This document shows positions 26,140 through 37,919 of a stretch of DNA of 64,000 nucleotides, one piece after another. How positions within the stretch are numbered: position 1 is the stretch's first letter; the number at the start of each line of letters is the position of its first letter. A model generated the notes under the pieces. It did no database searches and had not been told where the DNA came from. It saw only the letters and a program-made list of their open reading frames with translations. A program made the translations under genes and the position numbers. This DNA comes from Megascapheus bottae (taxonomy: Eukaryota > Chordata > Mammalia > Rodentia > Geomyidae): assembly GCA_024803745.1 (NCBI GenBank), contig JANJXV010000020.1:21998777-22062776 (forward strand), written 5' to 3'.

Positions 26140-27957
26140 TACATGTATTCTTTATAAAAACAATTTGTAGTTAGTCGATAGAAACCAACAACCATATACA
26201 TCAGGCATTTATACATTTTGCTTTTTAAACATTAGTAGTCTGTGTAGATGATGACATACTAAGTGGGTCTAGAAATACCACATGGTTTTAAATCAGCATT
26301 ATCTCCATAAATTGGGGAGATGACAAAAATGAAATTTCATCTGCCATTCCTAAAAAGGAATGCTCCCCTTTTTCTGCATTAGTTTGTGGCATCTTTAATT
26401 TGTATTGTTAACTATCATTCCATTTCAGTAATGCTGAGGAACAGTAAATTTACTTCAGTTTCTACAATTCTCTAATACCAACTCACATAAAATTTGGAAA
26501 ATGATAGAACACTTTCCTGGCATCAAACTTTAGATTTATCTTTAAAGCTGAACAGGTTTTGAAAAAATAAACTCCAATGAAAGGCTGCAGAAATTTAGTT
26601 TTAATACAAAATTATATGGCTGAAATAATATCAGTATATATAAAAATTAACCCTTCATATATATATAAATATATGTTCAACTGGATTTCTTTTTTCTTTT
26701 TTAATTTTTTTTATTGTAGTGTATAGAGTGGTTCACTGGATTTCTTAAGAAAACTGAAAGCCCACTATCAAAACCATGCATTGGAAGAAGACCTTAATTA
26801 AGAAGGCGAGTTACCTGGTCAAGAATGTAGTAAGTGTGGATTGGATGGTCTATGGTTTTATGTATTTGTTATAGTTCATAGACAACACTTTTCCTTCATT
26901 CTTTTCAACAGAATTTGGAATTTATACTAAACCACTACAGACTGTAATAAAAGTTACATAGTTTTTTTTTTCTTTAACAGTTTTTATACTAATCCATGAG
27001 ATGGTGCTAAATTCCTACAAAACATTTAAATTTCCCATTTCACAAAGTTTGGCATTATGTAGTCAAACTACCTGCTAGGTTACATCTATTATTTCAAAAA
27101 CTATTAGAAAAGTTAATTGATTAATTAACTAATCAACAACAGGTGCTAAATTCCATTATTTAGTATGCATCACACCTTTGAAAGGGAACAGTAAAAGAAA
27201 AGATACATTCATGGCAAATACGTTAGCTTCTGGTGAGAGCGTTGATCTACCATTGCAACCTTAGAGTAGCCATAAGCAATGCATGTGTCAATGGCTGTGC
27301 TTTTGAATGAAAACAAGTTGACTGAACCATGCACTGTAATTCCAGTGAGTCTTGATATAAGTCACATATGAAAGTGAGCTGCCATGTTGTCAACAACTAT
27401 GTTTCCTGACCCCAAACTGGTATGTACATGAGATGGAAAGTCTCCAGGGTATATCTACCATGTTTGCCTTTGTTATCCTCTTTCCTTGGTGTGGGTAAAG
27501 ATGAGACTTCCTTTCAGCTCATTGACTATGATGAGATAATGGTGATGTGGTGATGTTGGGATGATGGTGATGGTTGTTGTGATATTTTGCAAATAAATAA
27601 ACATAAACATCTTTCAAGCTGCTGTTGGCGATGCAGCAATAGAAAAGGTGAAAAGGTACATAATGCACTTTCACTTGTGACTATCACTTGTCTTTTTGTA
27701 CTCTGGTGATTTTTGACTGAATGATTCATATTATGTATGAATAATTATTCTCTCACTCTCTCCAAATATTATATATATGTATGTGTGTTTATATATATAC
27801 ATTTTTTTCCTGGCAATTAGCTAGAAGTCACTGAAGGGGCCATCAAGAATGTGAGGTGCTTTTAGTCTTCCTATTCCCCAGGAGATCCTAGTACTTCTGT
27901 CACTCGAGGCTATCAAGGCTCTGCTGCCTTCCCTAACCATTGCCCCAGTTTGCCTGT
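26140..27957. other. Intergenic sequence, nothing recognised
   Basis: AT-rich. Contains a short T-rich run at 26690-26725 that could be an L1 tail remnant, and small AT repeats at 26637-26672 and 27765-27805. Confidence 0.55.
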
Positions 27958-28165
27958 CTACCTGCCTTCTTTCCTCCCTTTTCTCCTTCCTTTCCTCCTT
28001 CCCTTTCTTTTCCCTTCCCTCTATCCCTCATCCCTTTCTCTCCTTCCCTTTGTAATTCTTCCTCTTCTCCCCCCACTTCCCTTTTCCTTCTTCTTCCCTT
28101 CTTCTCTTCTCCTCCCTCTTCTTCTTCTTCCCTTCCCTTCTTCTCCCCTCCTCCTTTTCCTCTTG
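27958..28165. repeat. Polypyrimidine tract
   Basis: About 200 bp of C/T with few purines (ttcctcc, cttcttcttccc). Open frames of 98 and 116 codons here are low-complexity artefacts. Confidence 0.9.
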
Positions 28166-28487
28166 TATTCTGTTCTTCCCTATTGTCTATTCCTCTATTA
28201 CTTAAGTTTTTATCCTGTCCTGGCCAAGTTGCTTAGAATAGTCTTTCCATCCTATGATAGAGCTTATAGTCTAATCTTAACACTAATTAATGAGAAATGA
28301 TTTTTGTTGTGTCCCATAGAATGATAGAGTTTGATACAAACATTACTGTATTGTGGCTATACACAAGTCTATAAGCTACGTATTAGTATTTACTGGTTTT
28401 AAGTTAATACACAATAGAATAATTCTTTCTTCATTCTCTGTTCCTTTCTTGTCATATGTTCTGAACCCAAATTCTTTTTTTATTTTT

Positions 28488-29838
28488 TTTATTTTTTTAT
28501 TTTTTTTTGCCAGTCCTGGGCTTGAGCCCAGGGCCTGAGCACTGTCCTTGGACTTTCTCAAGGCTAGAGCTCTACCACTTGAGCCTCACCACCACTTCCG
28601 GCTTTTTTCTATGTATGTGGTACCAAGGAATCGAACCCGGGTCTTCATGCATGTTAAGCAAGCACTTTAACCACTAGGCCAAACTCCCGGTCCGAAATTC
28701 TTTTTTTATTATTAAATAACTTTTATTGTGATTAATAGAAGGGTTACATTATATTCACCAGATAGAAAGTGCATAACTTCACAAACATTGATACCCTTTC
28801 TCATGGCATGGTCCCCATTTCCCTCCCACCCTGCCCTCTGTTTATCTTGATTTCCCCTCTTCCCTATCCAATTTCAAATAACCAATTAAGCACATATAAA
28901 ATATATCAGATAACAAGGTGAAAAATTGTAACAATATGAGATAACCAAGGGATGGCAAAAGAGATGAACGATAACATAGTACATTAAGGACAACAGTCAC
29001 TCATTATATGGCTTTTGTTTCCTTATCCTGGAGGTCCTGACATTTAGTGTCATACTATTTGGCCTAATGTCTCTAGATTTTGTTCTATTGTAAATCTCTG
29101 CTAGGAGAGCCCAAGGTTCCTACTGATTATGACAAATGAGGGAAACCATTGAGCCTATGTTCCTTTGAGTCTGGCTTACTTCACTTAATATGATTTTTTC
29201 CAAGTCTTTCCATTTCCTTACAAATGAGGCAATGCCATTCTTTCTGAGAGCAGCATAGAATTCCATTGTGTATAAATACCACATCTTGTTGATCCACTCA
29301 TCAACTGATGGACATCTAGGTTGGTTCCACGTCTTTGCTATGGTGAATAGTGCTGCAGTAAACATCATTGTGCTAGTGGATTTAACATGCCCTTGTTTCT
29401 GGACGATTGGGTAAATGCCAAGTAGTGGAATTGCTGGGTCATAGGGGAGCTCTATGTTTAGTCTTTTGAGGAACTGCCATACTGCTTTCCACAGTGGTTG
29501 AATGAGTTTGCACTCCCACCAACAGTGTAGTAGTGATCCCTCCTGGCCACATCCCCTTCAGCATCTGTTGTTATTAGTTTTCTTCATCCTGGCATTCTAA
29601 CTGGAGTGAGGTGGAATCTTAGAGTTGTTTTGATTTGCATTTCTTTTATGACCAGAGATGTCCAGCATTTCTTCATGTGTCTATAGGCCATTTTTGTTTC
29701 TTCTTCAGAGAAGACTCTCTTTAAGTCTTTGGCCCATTTTTTAATGGGATGGTTGTTACTTTGGAGATTAGTTTTGGAGTGATTCAATGTTTTGAGCTGT
29801 TGATGTATTTTAGATATGAGGCCTTTGTTCGTTGTATG
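28488..29838 (-). mobile_element. 5'-truncated LINE-1 with 16-bp TSD
   Basis: Antisense L1 3' portion, interrupted in its tail by a SINE at 28495-28694. The 3' UTR spans about 28711-29119. The C-terminal end of ORF2 reads at 29368-29120 (WNQPRCPSVDEWINKMW, then YTMEFYAALRKNGIASF). A further ORF2 piece lies at 29838-29584 ([18 protein letters not shown]). The two are separated by a frameshift at about 29584 and a TGA in place of a Trp codon in the conserved RCWRGCG region. The duplication tgaacccaaattcttt at 28472-28487 and 29839-29854 bounds the insertion. ORF2 is the endonuclease/reverse transcriptase; only its extreme C-terminal domain is left, so the copy is inert. Confidence 0.95.
28495..28694 (-). 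mobile_element. IDL-Geo SINE nested in an L1 poly(A) tail
   Basis: Antisense copy close to consensus. A perfect 16-bp duplication (aaattctttttttatt) lies at 28479-28494 and 28695-28710. The first copy overlaps the target-site duplication and tail of the adjacent antisense L1, so the SINE landed after the L1. Confidence 0.94.
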
Positions 29839-30775
29839 TGAACCCAAATTCTTTATTGCTGTTTTGTCACATTTTTTGAACCAAAGTTTTAGGTTACCTT
29901 GATTCTTATATATTTATATTTCTTAGATGTTTTCCTTTCTTCTTATCCATTCTGAGTTTTCTTAGACAAAACCTAGAGCTAATTCTTAATTGTTTGATTT
30001 GATAATATATTTAGTAGAATTAAAAAGGTTTTTGAATGATTGATTTGGCTATTTCTTATTCTATTGCATTGTTTTCCAAAATAAACTCTTGTGAGTTTTA
30101 AAGTAATTATTGTCAGTTCCAGAGTAATTAAACTAATTAAAATTTCTAAGCAATTTTATTCTTAGAATTTATTTTCATAATAATGTGACAATGTTTAACT
30201 CACAGTGAGCACTATTGTAACTTAAGAACTTTTAATCTTGAATGTGAATACTTCAGTGCATTATTGCCGAGGAAAAGTATCCTAATAACTTCCCCTCAAA
30301 TTATGTGCACTTGTGTTAATATATATGTATATAACTTAATTTCTGATCATTATAATAGAAAGATCACAGGGTTGTAGAAGTGTTTGTATGTGAACTATTT
30401 GGATCACAAAATCAAAGACCTCTTTTTGAATAGATGAAGAGATTCCCATGAATAAATTGCTCATCACATTGAAATTGTGTAATTACTTCTGATCTCTAGG
30501 ATTACTTCATAGCCCTCAGTCTCTACAAACCAGTCTGACTTCCCTATTCCCTGCACTGTCCTATAGCAACTCAGTGATTACTCACATAGGCAGCAAAGAA
30601 AAAAACATGGAATGGAACCAGATGACACATGGAGAGAAACACCCACTTTCAACTGGATTACTCTAGGATGAAAGACAATTGTAAATACTTCACTCTCTAC
30701 TTCATACCCTGGTACAGGTTTCTATCTCTGTAGGAGCATACATTATGAGCCATATGTAGTCATGTCCTCCCTCGA

Positions 30776-30841
30776 TTCCTTCCTTCCTTCCTTCCTTCCT
30801 TCCTTCCTTCCTTCCTTCCTTCCTACTTTCCTTCCTTCCTT
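30776..30841. repeat. (TTCC)n microsatellite in a SINE tail
   Basis: About 15 TTCC units with one TACT interruption, directly at the tail of an antisense SINE. Confidence 0.95.
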
Positions 30842-31020
30842 CACCAAAGTTTGAACTCAAGGCCTTCTTGCTCATCGCTAGTACTCTACCATGCCTCCAA
30901 TCTTGCATTTGTGCTGGTTAATTGTAAATGGAGTCTTTTGCTGTGCTGACTTTGAACCATGATCTCAGTTTCATGCAAGCGTCTTATGCAAGGATAGGGT
31001 TGTAGGCAGGAGCAATCTAT
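30842..31020 (-). mobile_element. B1-headed Geo-like SINE with (TTCC)n tail
   Basis: A (TTCC)n tract at 30776-30841 occupies the tail. The diverged antisense body includes aagtttgaactcaaggcct, ggttaattgtaaatggagtc and tttgaaccatgatctcagtt. Confidence 0.72.
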
Positions 31021-31534
31021 GTCAAGCTCAGTAGAACTATTTTTATGAGACCATAGTAGAGATCCCAACATGCAGAAGTGTTCTGCTATTCTGATTTACT
31101 GTTACTTGCTTTATGGTTTGGTGACCTTGTATTTTGGGCCATGATATTAGACAGTGAAATCTTTGAGATTAAACAGTATTATACAGTTGGGAACTTCACT
31201 GATTCCCCAGATATATTTGTTGAATTAGAAGGACAATCACAAACAGAGAGCTAAAAATAGGAATTAGACTGAGATATTTTTTTAATGTGGACAAATAAAC
31301 ATATTGATTGTAAATCTTTTGTCCAACCTATGTATTGGCATTTCAACAGCTGCTTATTTACATTTAAAAAAACCCAAATTTAGCTCTGTAGTTTGAGTAC
31401 ATGGATTTCTTATATTTATACTAAACAATTTTCAGAATTACCTGGAGGATTTATAGCCATTGGATTTCTTCATTTGTTAAAATATGCAACTGAACCAAAA
31501 TATCATCTCTGCATTAAAATTGTATTGTCTTTTG

Positions 31535-31763
31535 CTTGGCATGGTGGCTCACACCTGTAATCCTAGGTACACAGGAAGCTGAGATTTGAGGATCAAGGTT
31601 CAAAGCCAGCCTGGGCACAAAAGTACTTGAGACTCTTATCTCCAATTAACCTCTAGAAAATGAAAAGTGGGGCTTGGCTCAAGGGTAGGGTGGTAACCTT
31701 GAACTGAAGAACTCAGGGACAGTGCCCAGAATGAATTCAAGTCCCATGACCCACAAAATATAT
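31535..31763 (+). mobile_element. B1-headed Geo-like SINE
   Basis: Full dimer: ggcatggtggctcacacctg, the linker gactcttatctccaattaac, right arm with ttggctcaagggtaggg. The duplication tgtattgtcttttg / tgtgttgtcttttg is at 31521-31534 and 31764-31777. Confidence 0.9.
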
Positions 31764-31777
31764 TGTGTTGTCTTTTG

Positions 31778-33746
31778 AAAAATGTCTGAAACCACAGTAG
31801 GCAGTACTGTTTTATTCACTTATTTACCTAGCTTTCCTAAACCCTATTTTCTTTAGAATTATTTTCTTTTTTGAAAAATTGAGTTCCATGTAGGTTTTAA
31901 TATTTTGCTAAAATTATATTAATATTTGTTCTTCCCAGGAGTTTATTCTGGCTAATGAATTATTAATTACACCTTTCTAGGGAGAATTTAAATATTATAT
32001 ATAGATGTATATATGATATCAAACAACAATGAACTTGGAAGTTGGAAAAACAAAAAGTAAGTACAAGAATATTTTTATTGTGTGTTGGAAAACATTCAGC
32101 CAATCCCATATAAATAATTATACTGTGCATGAAAAAACATGAGAAGCATTTAAAGTACTAAATGGCATACGTTATTCAAGATGAACTCTTGATGTCATTA
32201 GCTAATGGGAGATAGATTCTTTAGAACAAGTACTTTAAAGTTTAAGAACATTACATTTATACTCACATGTACTTTTGGCAGTCATGAAAAAGTTGAAGAA
32301 CTCTAGTTTCTGTTTTAACCTTTTTTAAAGCTAAAGTTATGAGCTGATATATGAGGAAGAAATCTATCTTCTTATAATCAAAAGGCTTCTGACAGATGGT
32401 TCTATGGGACTGATAGTCTGGCTGACAAGTGAGCCACTTGAAATACACTCAGAACAACTGTCGCTGGGCTTATCAGAGGCCTCAGAACCACCTCGTGTCA
32501 CAGACAGACAGAGCCTGCTGCCATCATACACTAACCACATTGCCATGCTTCCCTTTGCTTCAGTTGCCATGCATTATTCATAAGAGATTTAGATTTCTAA
32601 GGTGCGAGCACATGGTAAGATCCAGGAGAGTCATTTTTTTCAGAGAAAAAGAGGATATAATTCTCTTCTCAGGAAGTTATTCAAATAAATGAACCCAGTT
32701 TAACAGAATGAGTTACGTTCCCAAAAATTACTCATTTCTTTAGAATTGTGTTCAGGTAATGACGCAAATCCTCTAAACAGCTAAAATTACAAAGGAAAGA
32801 TGCTGTTGATTTTTTTAATTTGGGGACTTATGTTGTTCAATCAAGCAGTTTTATTGTATGAGAAAGAATATAAGTTGTAGATTCTTAATGTACAAATTAA
32901 GGATTCATATCAGAGAAAAATTGTAAGTTTACTTGAGAACCCATCTCAAAGAATAAAAACATTAATCTTAGCAGATTGAGTAGAATTACATCATAGTAAT
33001 TTGTGCTATAAACATCTAACTATATGGGAAAATTTTTTAAGTGACTGAAATATTGAAGGATGACACAGATAAGATGCATTGTTTGGGTAAGTATTTGATT
33101 ATCTTCATCATTGATGAACTGTAATTTATGAGAAATTACTCTCGGTGGTCCGTTTACTAGAAGATTCTATAAAATACAGGGCAGTACTTATCAACTATTA
33201 TATAAACTGATGTCTGCTAAGGCTTGCAAAATTGTAGACTGTTAGAAACAACACCTCTCAAAATAAATCAATATAGGCTGTGTGAAATTCACTTGCATCT
33301 TTATGAACTTCCTAAAGGAGCTGACCACTTTAATTTTAATTTAAAGTTCGGAAATTGACTTGAGATTCAGAAACAATGAAATATGAATTTAGAGAAATGC
33401 TATATCCTCATTTCATCATTGGGTTGCTTTTTTAAAATAATTTTTCTATTCTTGTATTTGCATCAAAATTGAGACTATAAATGTGAAATATATAGAGAAT
33501 TGTATTCTACATTGGAATCCCCCCAATTTTTTTCTTATATGTTCCCACATTTATAAAATGCCAGCACCACTGACTTCAGATAGGTAGTAACTGGGATCAT
33601 ATTAATCTCTGAATCTCTAGTCCCTGTGTTGTCTGTTGACAACCACTGGATTGTGGAAGATTGGATTAGTATTATAGATATTACCAGCAGCAGCTGTCAC
33701 TTACCCTTCCAGAAAACCACTCACCAATGGCAGCCAGGAAACACAG
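31778..33746. other. Intergenic sequence, nothing recognised
   Basis: No frame with protein-like features. The overlapping 68- and 87-codon frames at 32364-32692 contradict each other and match nothing known. Confidence 0.55.
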
Positions 33747-33868
33747 ACAGACAGGAAGGGAAGGAGGTTGAGGAGAGATAAAATAGGATAGAGGAGACAG
33801 GAAAGAAGAGGGAGGAGAAGGGAAGGAGCAAAGGAGAAAAAGAAGAAGGGAAGAAAGGGAAGGACCGG
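33747..33868. repeat. Polypurine tract
   Basis: About 120 bp of nearly pure A/G (aggaagggaaggagg, ggagaagggaagg). No SINE is recognisable beside it. Confidence 0.88.
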
Positions 33869-33957
33869 GACAAGACAAATCCTTTAAAGACCCTTTATGT
33901 TTAAACCATAACAGTTTCTAATAAGGTTGAATATTCTTTTATCATCCAGCAGTATCC

Positions 33958-34056
33958 TATAGAGGCAAGCCACCGCAAGAGATGGCTCAAGTGGAAGAAA
34001 TATTGTGTAGTAAGTGCCAGGCATGGAGCTCAAATCACACCAGCCCAAAAAGAGAA
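33958..34056 (+). mobile_element. Possible tRNA-like SINE remnant
   Basis: agatggctcaagtggaagaa and gccaggcatggagctcaaat resemble box A and box B regions of the tRNA-derived SINEs, followed by an A-rich tail. Too short to assign to a family. Confidence 0.35.
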
Positions 34057-36545
34057 AATAGAAAAGCTTCTCTGTTTATTGAAGAAGTGTAACATATAAT
34101 CACTGTGTTTGAACACTGAATATAATAAACATATTGGAGATGAATATGTGAAAATATATCAGTAGAAAAACGTGGGAAGTCATGATAAAGATGACAAATA
34201 CATAAAATCTATGGTTGGGAGATTTGGTGTTCAGAATCAAAAGATTCTAGAGTCCATCTACTAGAGTAGATGGAATAATTTTCCATAGCACATGAATGGT
34301 TGGATCTCTGACTTATTTTTTTCTAGAACAGACATAAAACCCTTACCACTGATTCGAATACCATATATACTTTTAATTTTAAGAGGTGGCATCAAATAAG
34401 AGTTTTGTTTTGTGAACAAACTCTTGTGGCTTGTTCATTACAAAGTAAGCATATTAAATGTGAATAGGGGTAGCAACATTTCAGAGTATCTCTCATATTT
34501 AAATAAAATCAGCACTTCATAATTGTATCTTAGTACAATCCATTTGATATATGGTTGTGAGATATATAGTTATATCTTAATCAGTCCATATCAGGACTAA
34601 TCTTTAAGTGGATTCTGTGCAGACTTTGCTATCAAGTTCTGATTCGCTGGTGCTAACTCTAAGAATAACTTGATAGTATCTGTGTCGCTTCTCAAAGCAG
34701 CAGCCTTCAGCCACCTGTTGTACATGGGAAATGCAGTGACTCCAAAGAGATAGGTATTCTAAGGGGGTATATATGCAACAGAGTTCAGAAATGCATTAGC
34801 ATAGGCAAAAGATTAAAACCTGAAGTATGTAATGTATATAATTATGATTCAAATAAACCCCAAAGACAAAAATAATTCTTACATTCTTTAATCTACTCAA
34901 CAAAGTCATTCACAAAAATGAGATATAAAAATGGCCTATAGGAGCTCTCTGAGCTTTGGCACCCATGGAAGTATGAATGGGTTACTCTCTTCTCTCGGGG
35001 CCTGGATTAAAGAAACAGATTCCTATTAAACTTAATGGTAAATTAGGGATGGCTTATCTTGATCTCTTTTGCTCTTATGTAAAATTGTATCAGTTGCACT
35101 GACCTCAGGCTGTCCTAACGTGAATCAGAAATTCCATACCACATGAAGAGCATTCTGAGAGTTGTAGGGCAGTATTCAGATATTATTGCCAGCCTGCAAC
35201 ATTAAGTTGGCCTCATATCTTATTGCTATGAAATGAACATGAAACAATATTTCTCCTATTTATTATTCTATATTACTCTCGTATATATTATTCCCACTTT
35301 GTGTTCTCAAACGACTTCTTCTTAAGGCTAGCAAATACCTTTTGATTTAATTTTTTTCTATCTACGTTTTTACAACAGGCTCAGCCAACCTGATGGGGAT
35401 GAATCAGTCTCTCAGTTCAACTGCTAATTTTAGGACTTTCTTTAATATCAGTTCAGTTAATATTGTATTCCACATGTTTAGTGAAACTCCAGACTATATC
35501 AAAGGATTAGTCAGACTTTTGTTGTGGGATATTCTCTTTGTTATATTCATTTCTATTTTCTTCCAACTGCAAAGTGAACAAAACATAAAAGACCTCATCT
35601 GAAGGCCTTTCATCTTCACCCTTCCCCTTGATTTTTACTTAAAATGAAAAAAATTAATTCACTAAGTTTTATATCCCTAACCTTTAGCTTATTCTAATAA
35701 CTAAAGTTTTAGATTTACTTCAAGCTCAAAAAATAATAATTTAAATATTAAATAAGATAAAAAGTTAAATATTAAAATAGAATACTCGGCTCTCCATAAA
35801 GTGAACATATTTTTACTAGTGACACAGATTTAAAAATTCATTTCATCCTTCTTAGGAAAATACATATCTGTTCATTGTGCTCAATATTGTATGCTTCTCT
35901 GAGCCCTTTAACTCTCTGTAGGATGTTTAGAAATGGTACCAAAATGTACAGACAATTCAATGGGATGTTGGATTAGACTCATTGAGTCTATAGACCAAGC
36001 TGAAAAGAACTAACATGTTAGCAGGGTTGACTTTTCTTAGCTGTGAGCTTGAAATTTTTCTATATTTATTTAGCTATTGTTTGATTGATTAATCAGATCC
36101 ATAAGTTTCCTCATATGGATTTATACAAATATTCTTGGATTTTGCCTAAATATTTCATTTTCAGAAGAGCTAATATAAATAGTAGTATGATTTTAATATT
36201 AAATTCTACTTGCCATTGTTTGGTGTGTAGTAACAGATTACTATACTACAGGTTAATGTATTTTTACAGTTGTGTTTTAACTTCTTTTGAATTCCAAGGG
36301 TTATTTTTTGTCCAATTGTCTATGTAGACATATTTTATGAAAACTAATAGAATGCTTTTCCTTACAAATCATATATTGTTTATTTATTTGGCCTTATCTT
36401 GGACATCTAACTCAAATATCTAACACGATATTGAAAAACAGCAAAGAAAGAACATATCCTTCACTTGATATTAATAGGAAAACAAAATTTTATTTCACTT
36501 TAGCTTATTATACTATTATATCAAGTGAGATTTAAAAAAAACACT
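34057..36545. other. AT-rich intergenic sequence, nothing recognised
   Basis: Frames of 69 and 80 codons at 35393 and 36085 are AT-driven and unsupported. Confidence 0.55.
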
Positions 36546-36865
36546 TTAATTTTGGGGAGGACTGCTGCTGGGGTTTGAACTCAGGACCTCACCTTCTCAT
36601 TTGACTCACTCTCGGTCCTGGGGCTTGAACTCAGGGCCTGGGCTCTATCCACAGTGCTATTTCTGGCCTTTTCTGAGTTGTTTATTGGATATAAGTTTCT
36701 CACAGACTTTCTTGCCCATGCTAGCTTTGAATTGAGATCCTTAGATCTCAGCCTCCCATGTAGCTAGGATTACAGGCATGAGCCACCAGTGCCTGGCTTT
36801 CATTTGGCTTTTTTTTGCTTTCATCTGGTATTCTACCATTTAAGCCACTGTTCTACTATCAGATA
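36546..36865 (-). mobile_element. Nested SINEs: a B1-headed element within an older tRNA-like SINE
   Basis: The inner element spans about 36598-36802 (ggtcctggggcttgaactca through ggcatgagccaccagtgcct). Flanking it, ctggggtttgaactcaggac at 36569 and gtattctaccatttaagcca at 36828 read as two halves of one older antisense SINE split by the insertion. Confidence 0.7.
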
Positions 36866-37144
36866 TTAAAGGTTTTAGAGTTTGACAATTGAGTTAGGGT
36901 TTTTAAAATAAATTTAGAACTTTTAGTAACTCTCGGGGTTACCACTTTAGTTTGAAAGAACACAAGTAGCAAGTGGGTGTTATGGTGGCTTAAATGTGAG
37001 TGAATATGACATGATCCCTTCATACAGAATGAGCACAGAATTAAAATGTTCTTTAAACACATGTCTCTATACAACTATCTTCCGTGGCATTTAAAAAAAC
37101 CAATCTTAATATTTTCTCAGATTTTCTCCTTTTGAGTAAAAGCT

Positions 37145-37420
37145 GAACAAAACTTACATCAATTTTTTTGCTGCTGTTACAAACTGTCAACAACAACAAA
37201 AAACTTTGTGAGTTATAACAGCCCCCAAACAACTCAAGTTTTTAACTTGTACTCACTAAGGTTAGAAGTCAGACCTGCCTCACTCTCATCTGACATAAAG
37301 ATGTCAAGAAGGATGGATTTCCTTCTGTGAGGTTAGATGGGAGACTGTCTCCTTGCCCTTTCCATTTCTTACAGGTTGTCCAAATCCTTGACTTGTGCCC
37401 CTCATTTCCACCTTCAGAGA
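37145..37420 (+). repeat. Mammalian interspersed repeat, family not named
   Basis: gctgctgttacaaactgtca, gttagaagtcagacctgcct and ccttctgtgaggttagatgg recall a widespread mammalian repeat also represented at about 52830. I cannot name the family with confidence. Confidence 0.4.
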
Positions 37421-37712
37421 TTGTTTCTCTGACAATTCTTCAAACTTTCTATCTCCCTCTCTGACCAAAGCCAGGAAAAGGCCTCTAAATTTAGAATAAG
37501 GGTATTATATTGGACACACTTAACTAGTTCTTTGTGTTAAGGTTTTGAATTTTACACAGAGTTTCTTTTTCATCCTTATGTAGAGCAAGAGTTACGCAAC
37601 CTGTGTCTTGGTATCCATTTTTTGGAGGAGGGGATTATGCTGACTCCCATAATTGCTCTCGAATACAGATTGCGCATTGAAAAAGTTTTCCATGAAAAAA
37701 AAAAGGTTTCCA

Positions 37713-37902
37713 GGGCTAGGAGTTTGGCCTAGTGGTAGAGTGCTTGCCTAGCATGCATGAAAACCCAGGTTCAATTCCTCGGTACCACATACGTAGCAAA
37801 AAGCCAAAGTGGTGCTGTGGCTCAAGTGGTAGAGCCCTAGCCTTGAGAAAATCCAGGGACAGTGCTCAGGCCCTGAGCCCAAGCCTAGGACTGGCAAAAA
37901 AA
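37713..37902 (+). mobile_element. IDL-Geo SINE
   Basis: Sense copy. The Geo monomer holds an exact box A (TGGCTCAAGTG, 37818-37828). The duplication aaaaaaggtttcca is at 37699-37712 and 37903-37916. Confidence 0.93.
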
Positions 37903-37919
37903 AAAAAAGGTTTCCATTA

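Noticed and set aside
27940..28300. 98- and 116-codon Pro/Ser/Leu frames
   Set aside because: Low-complexity polypyrimidine sequence.
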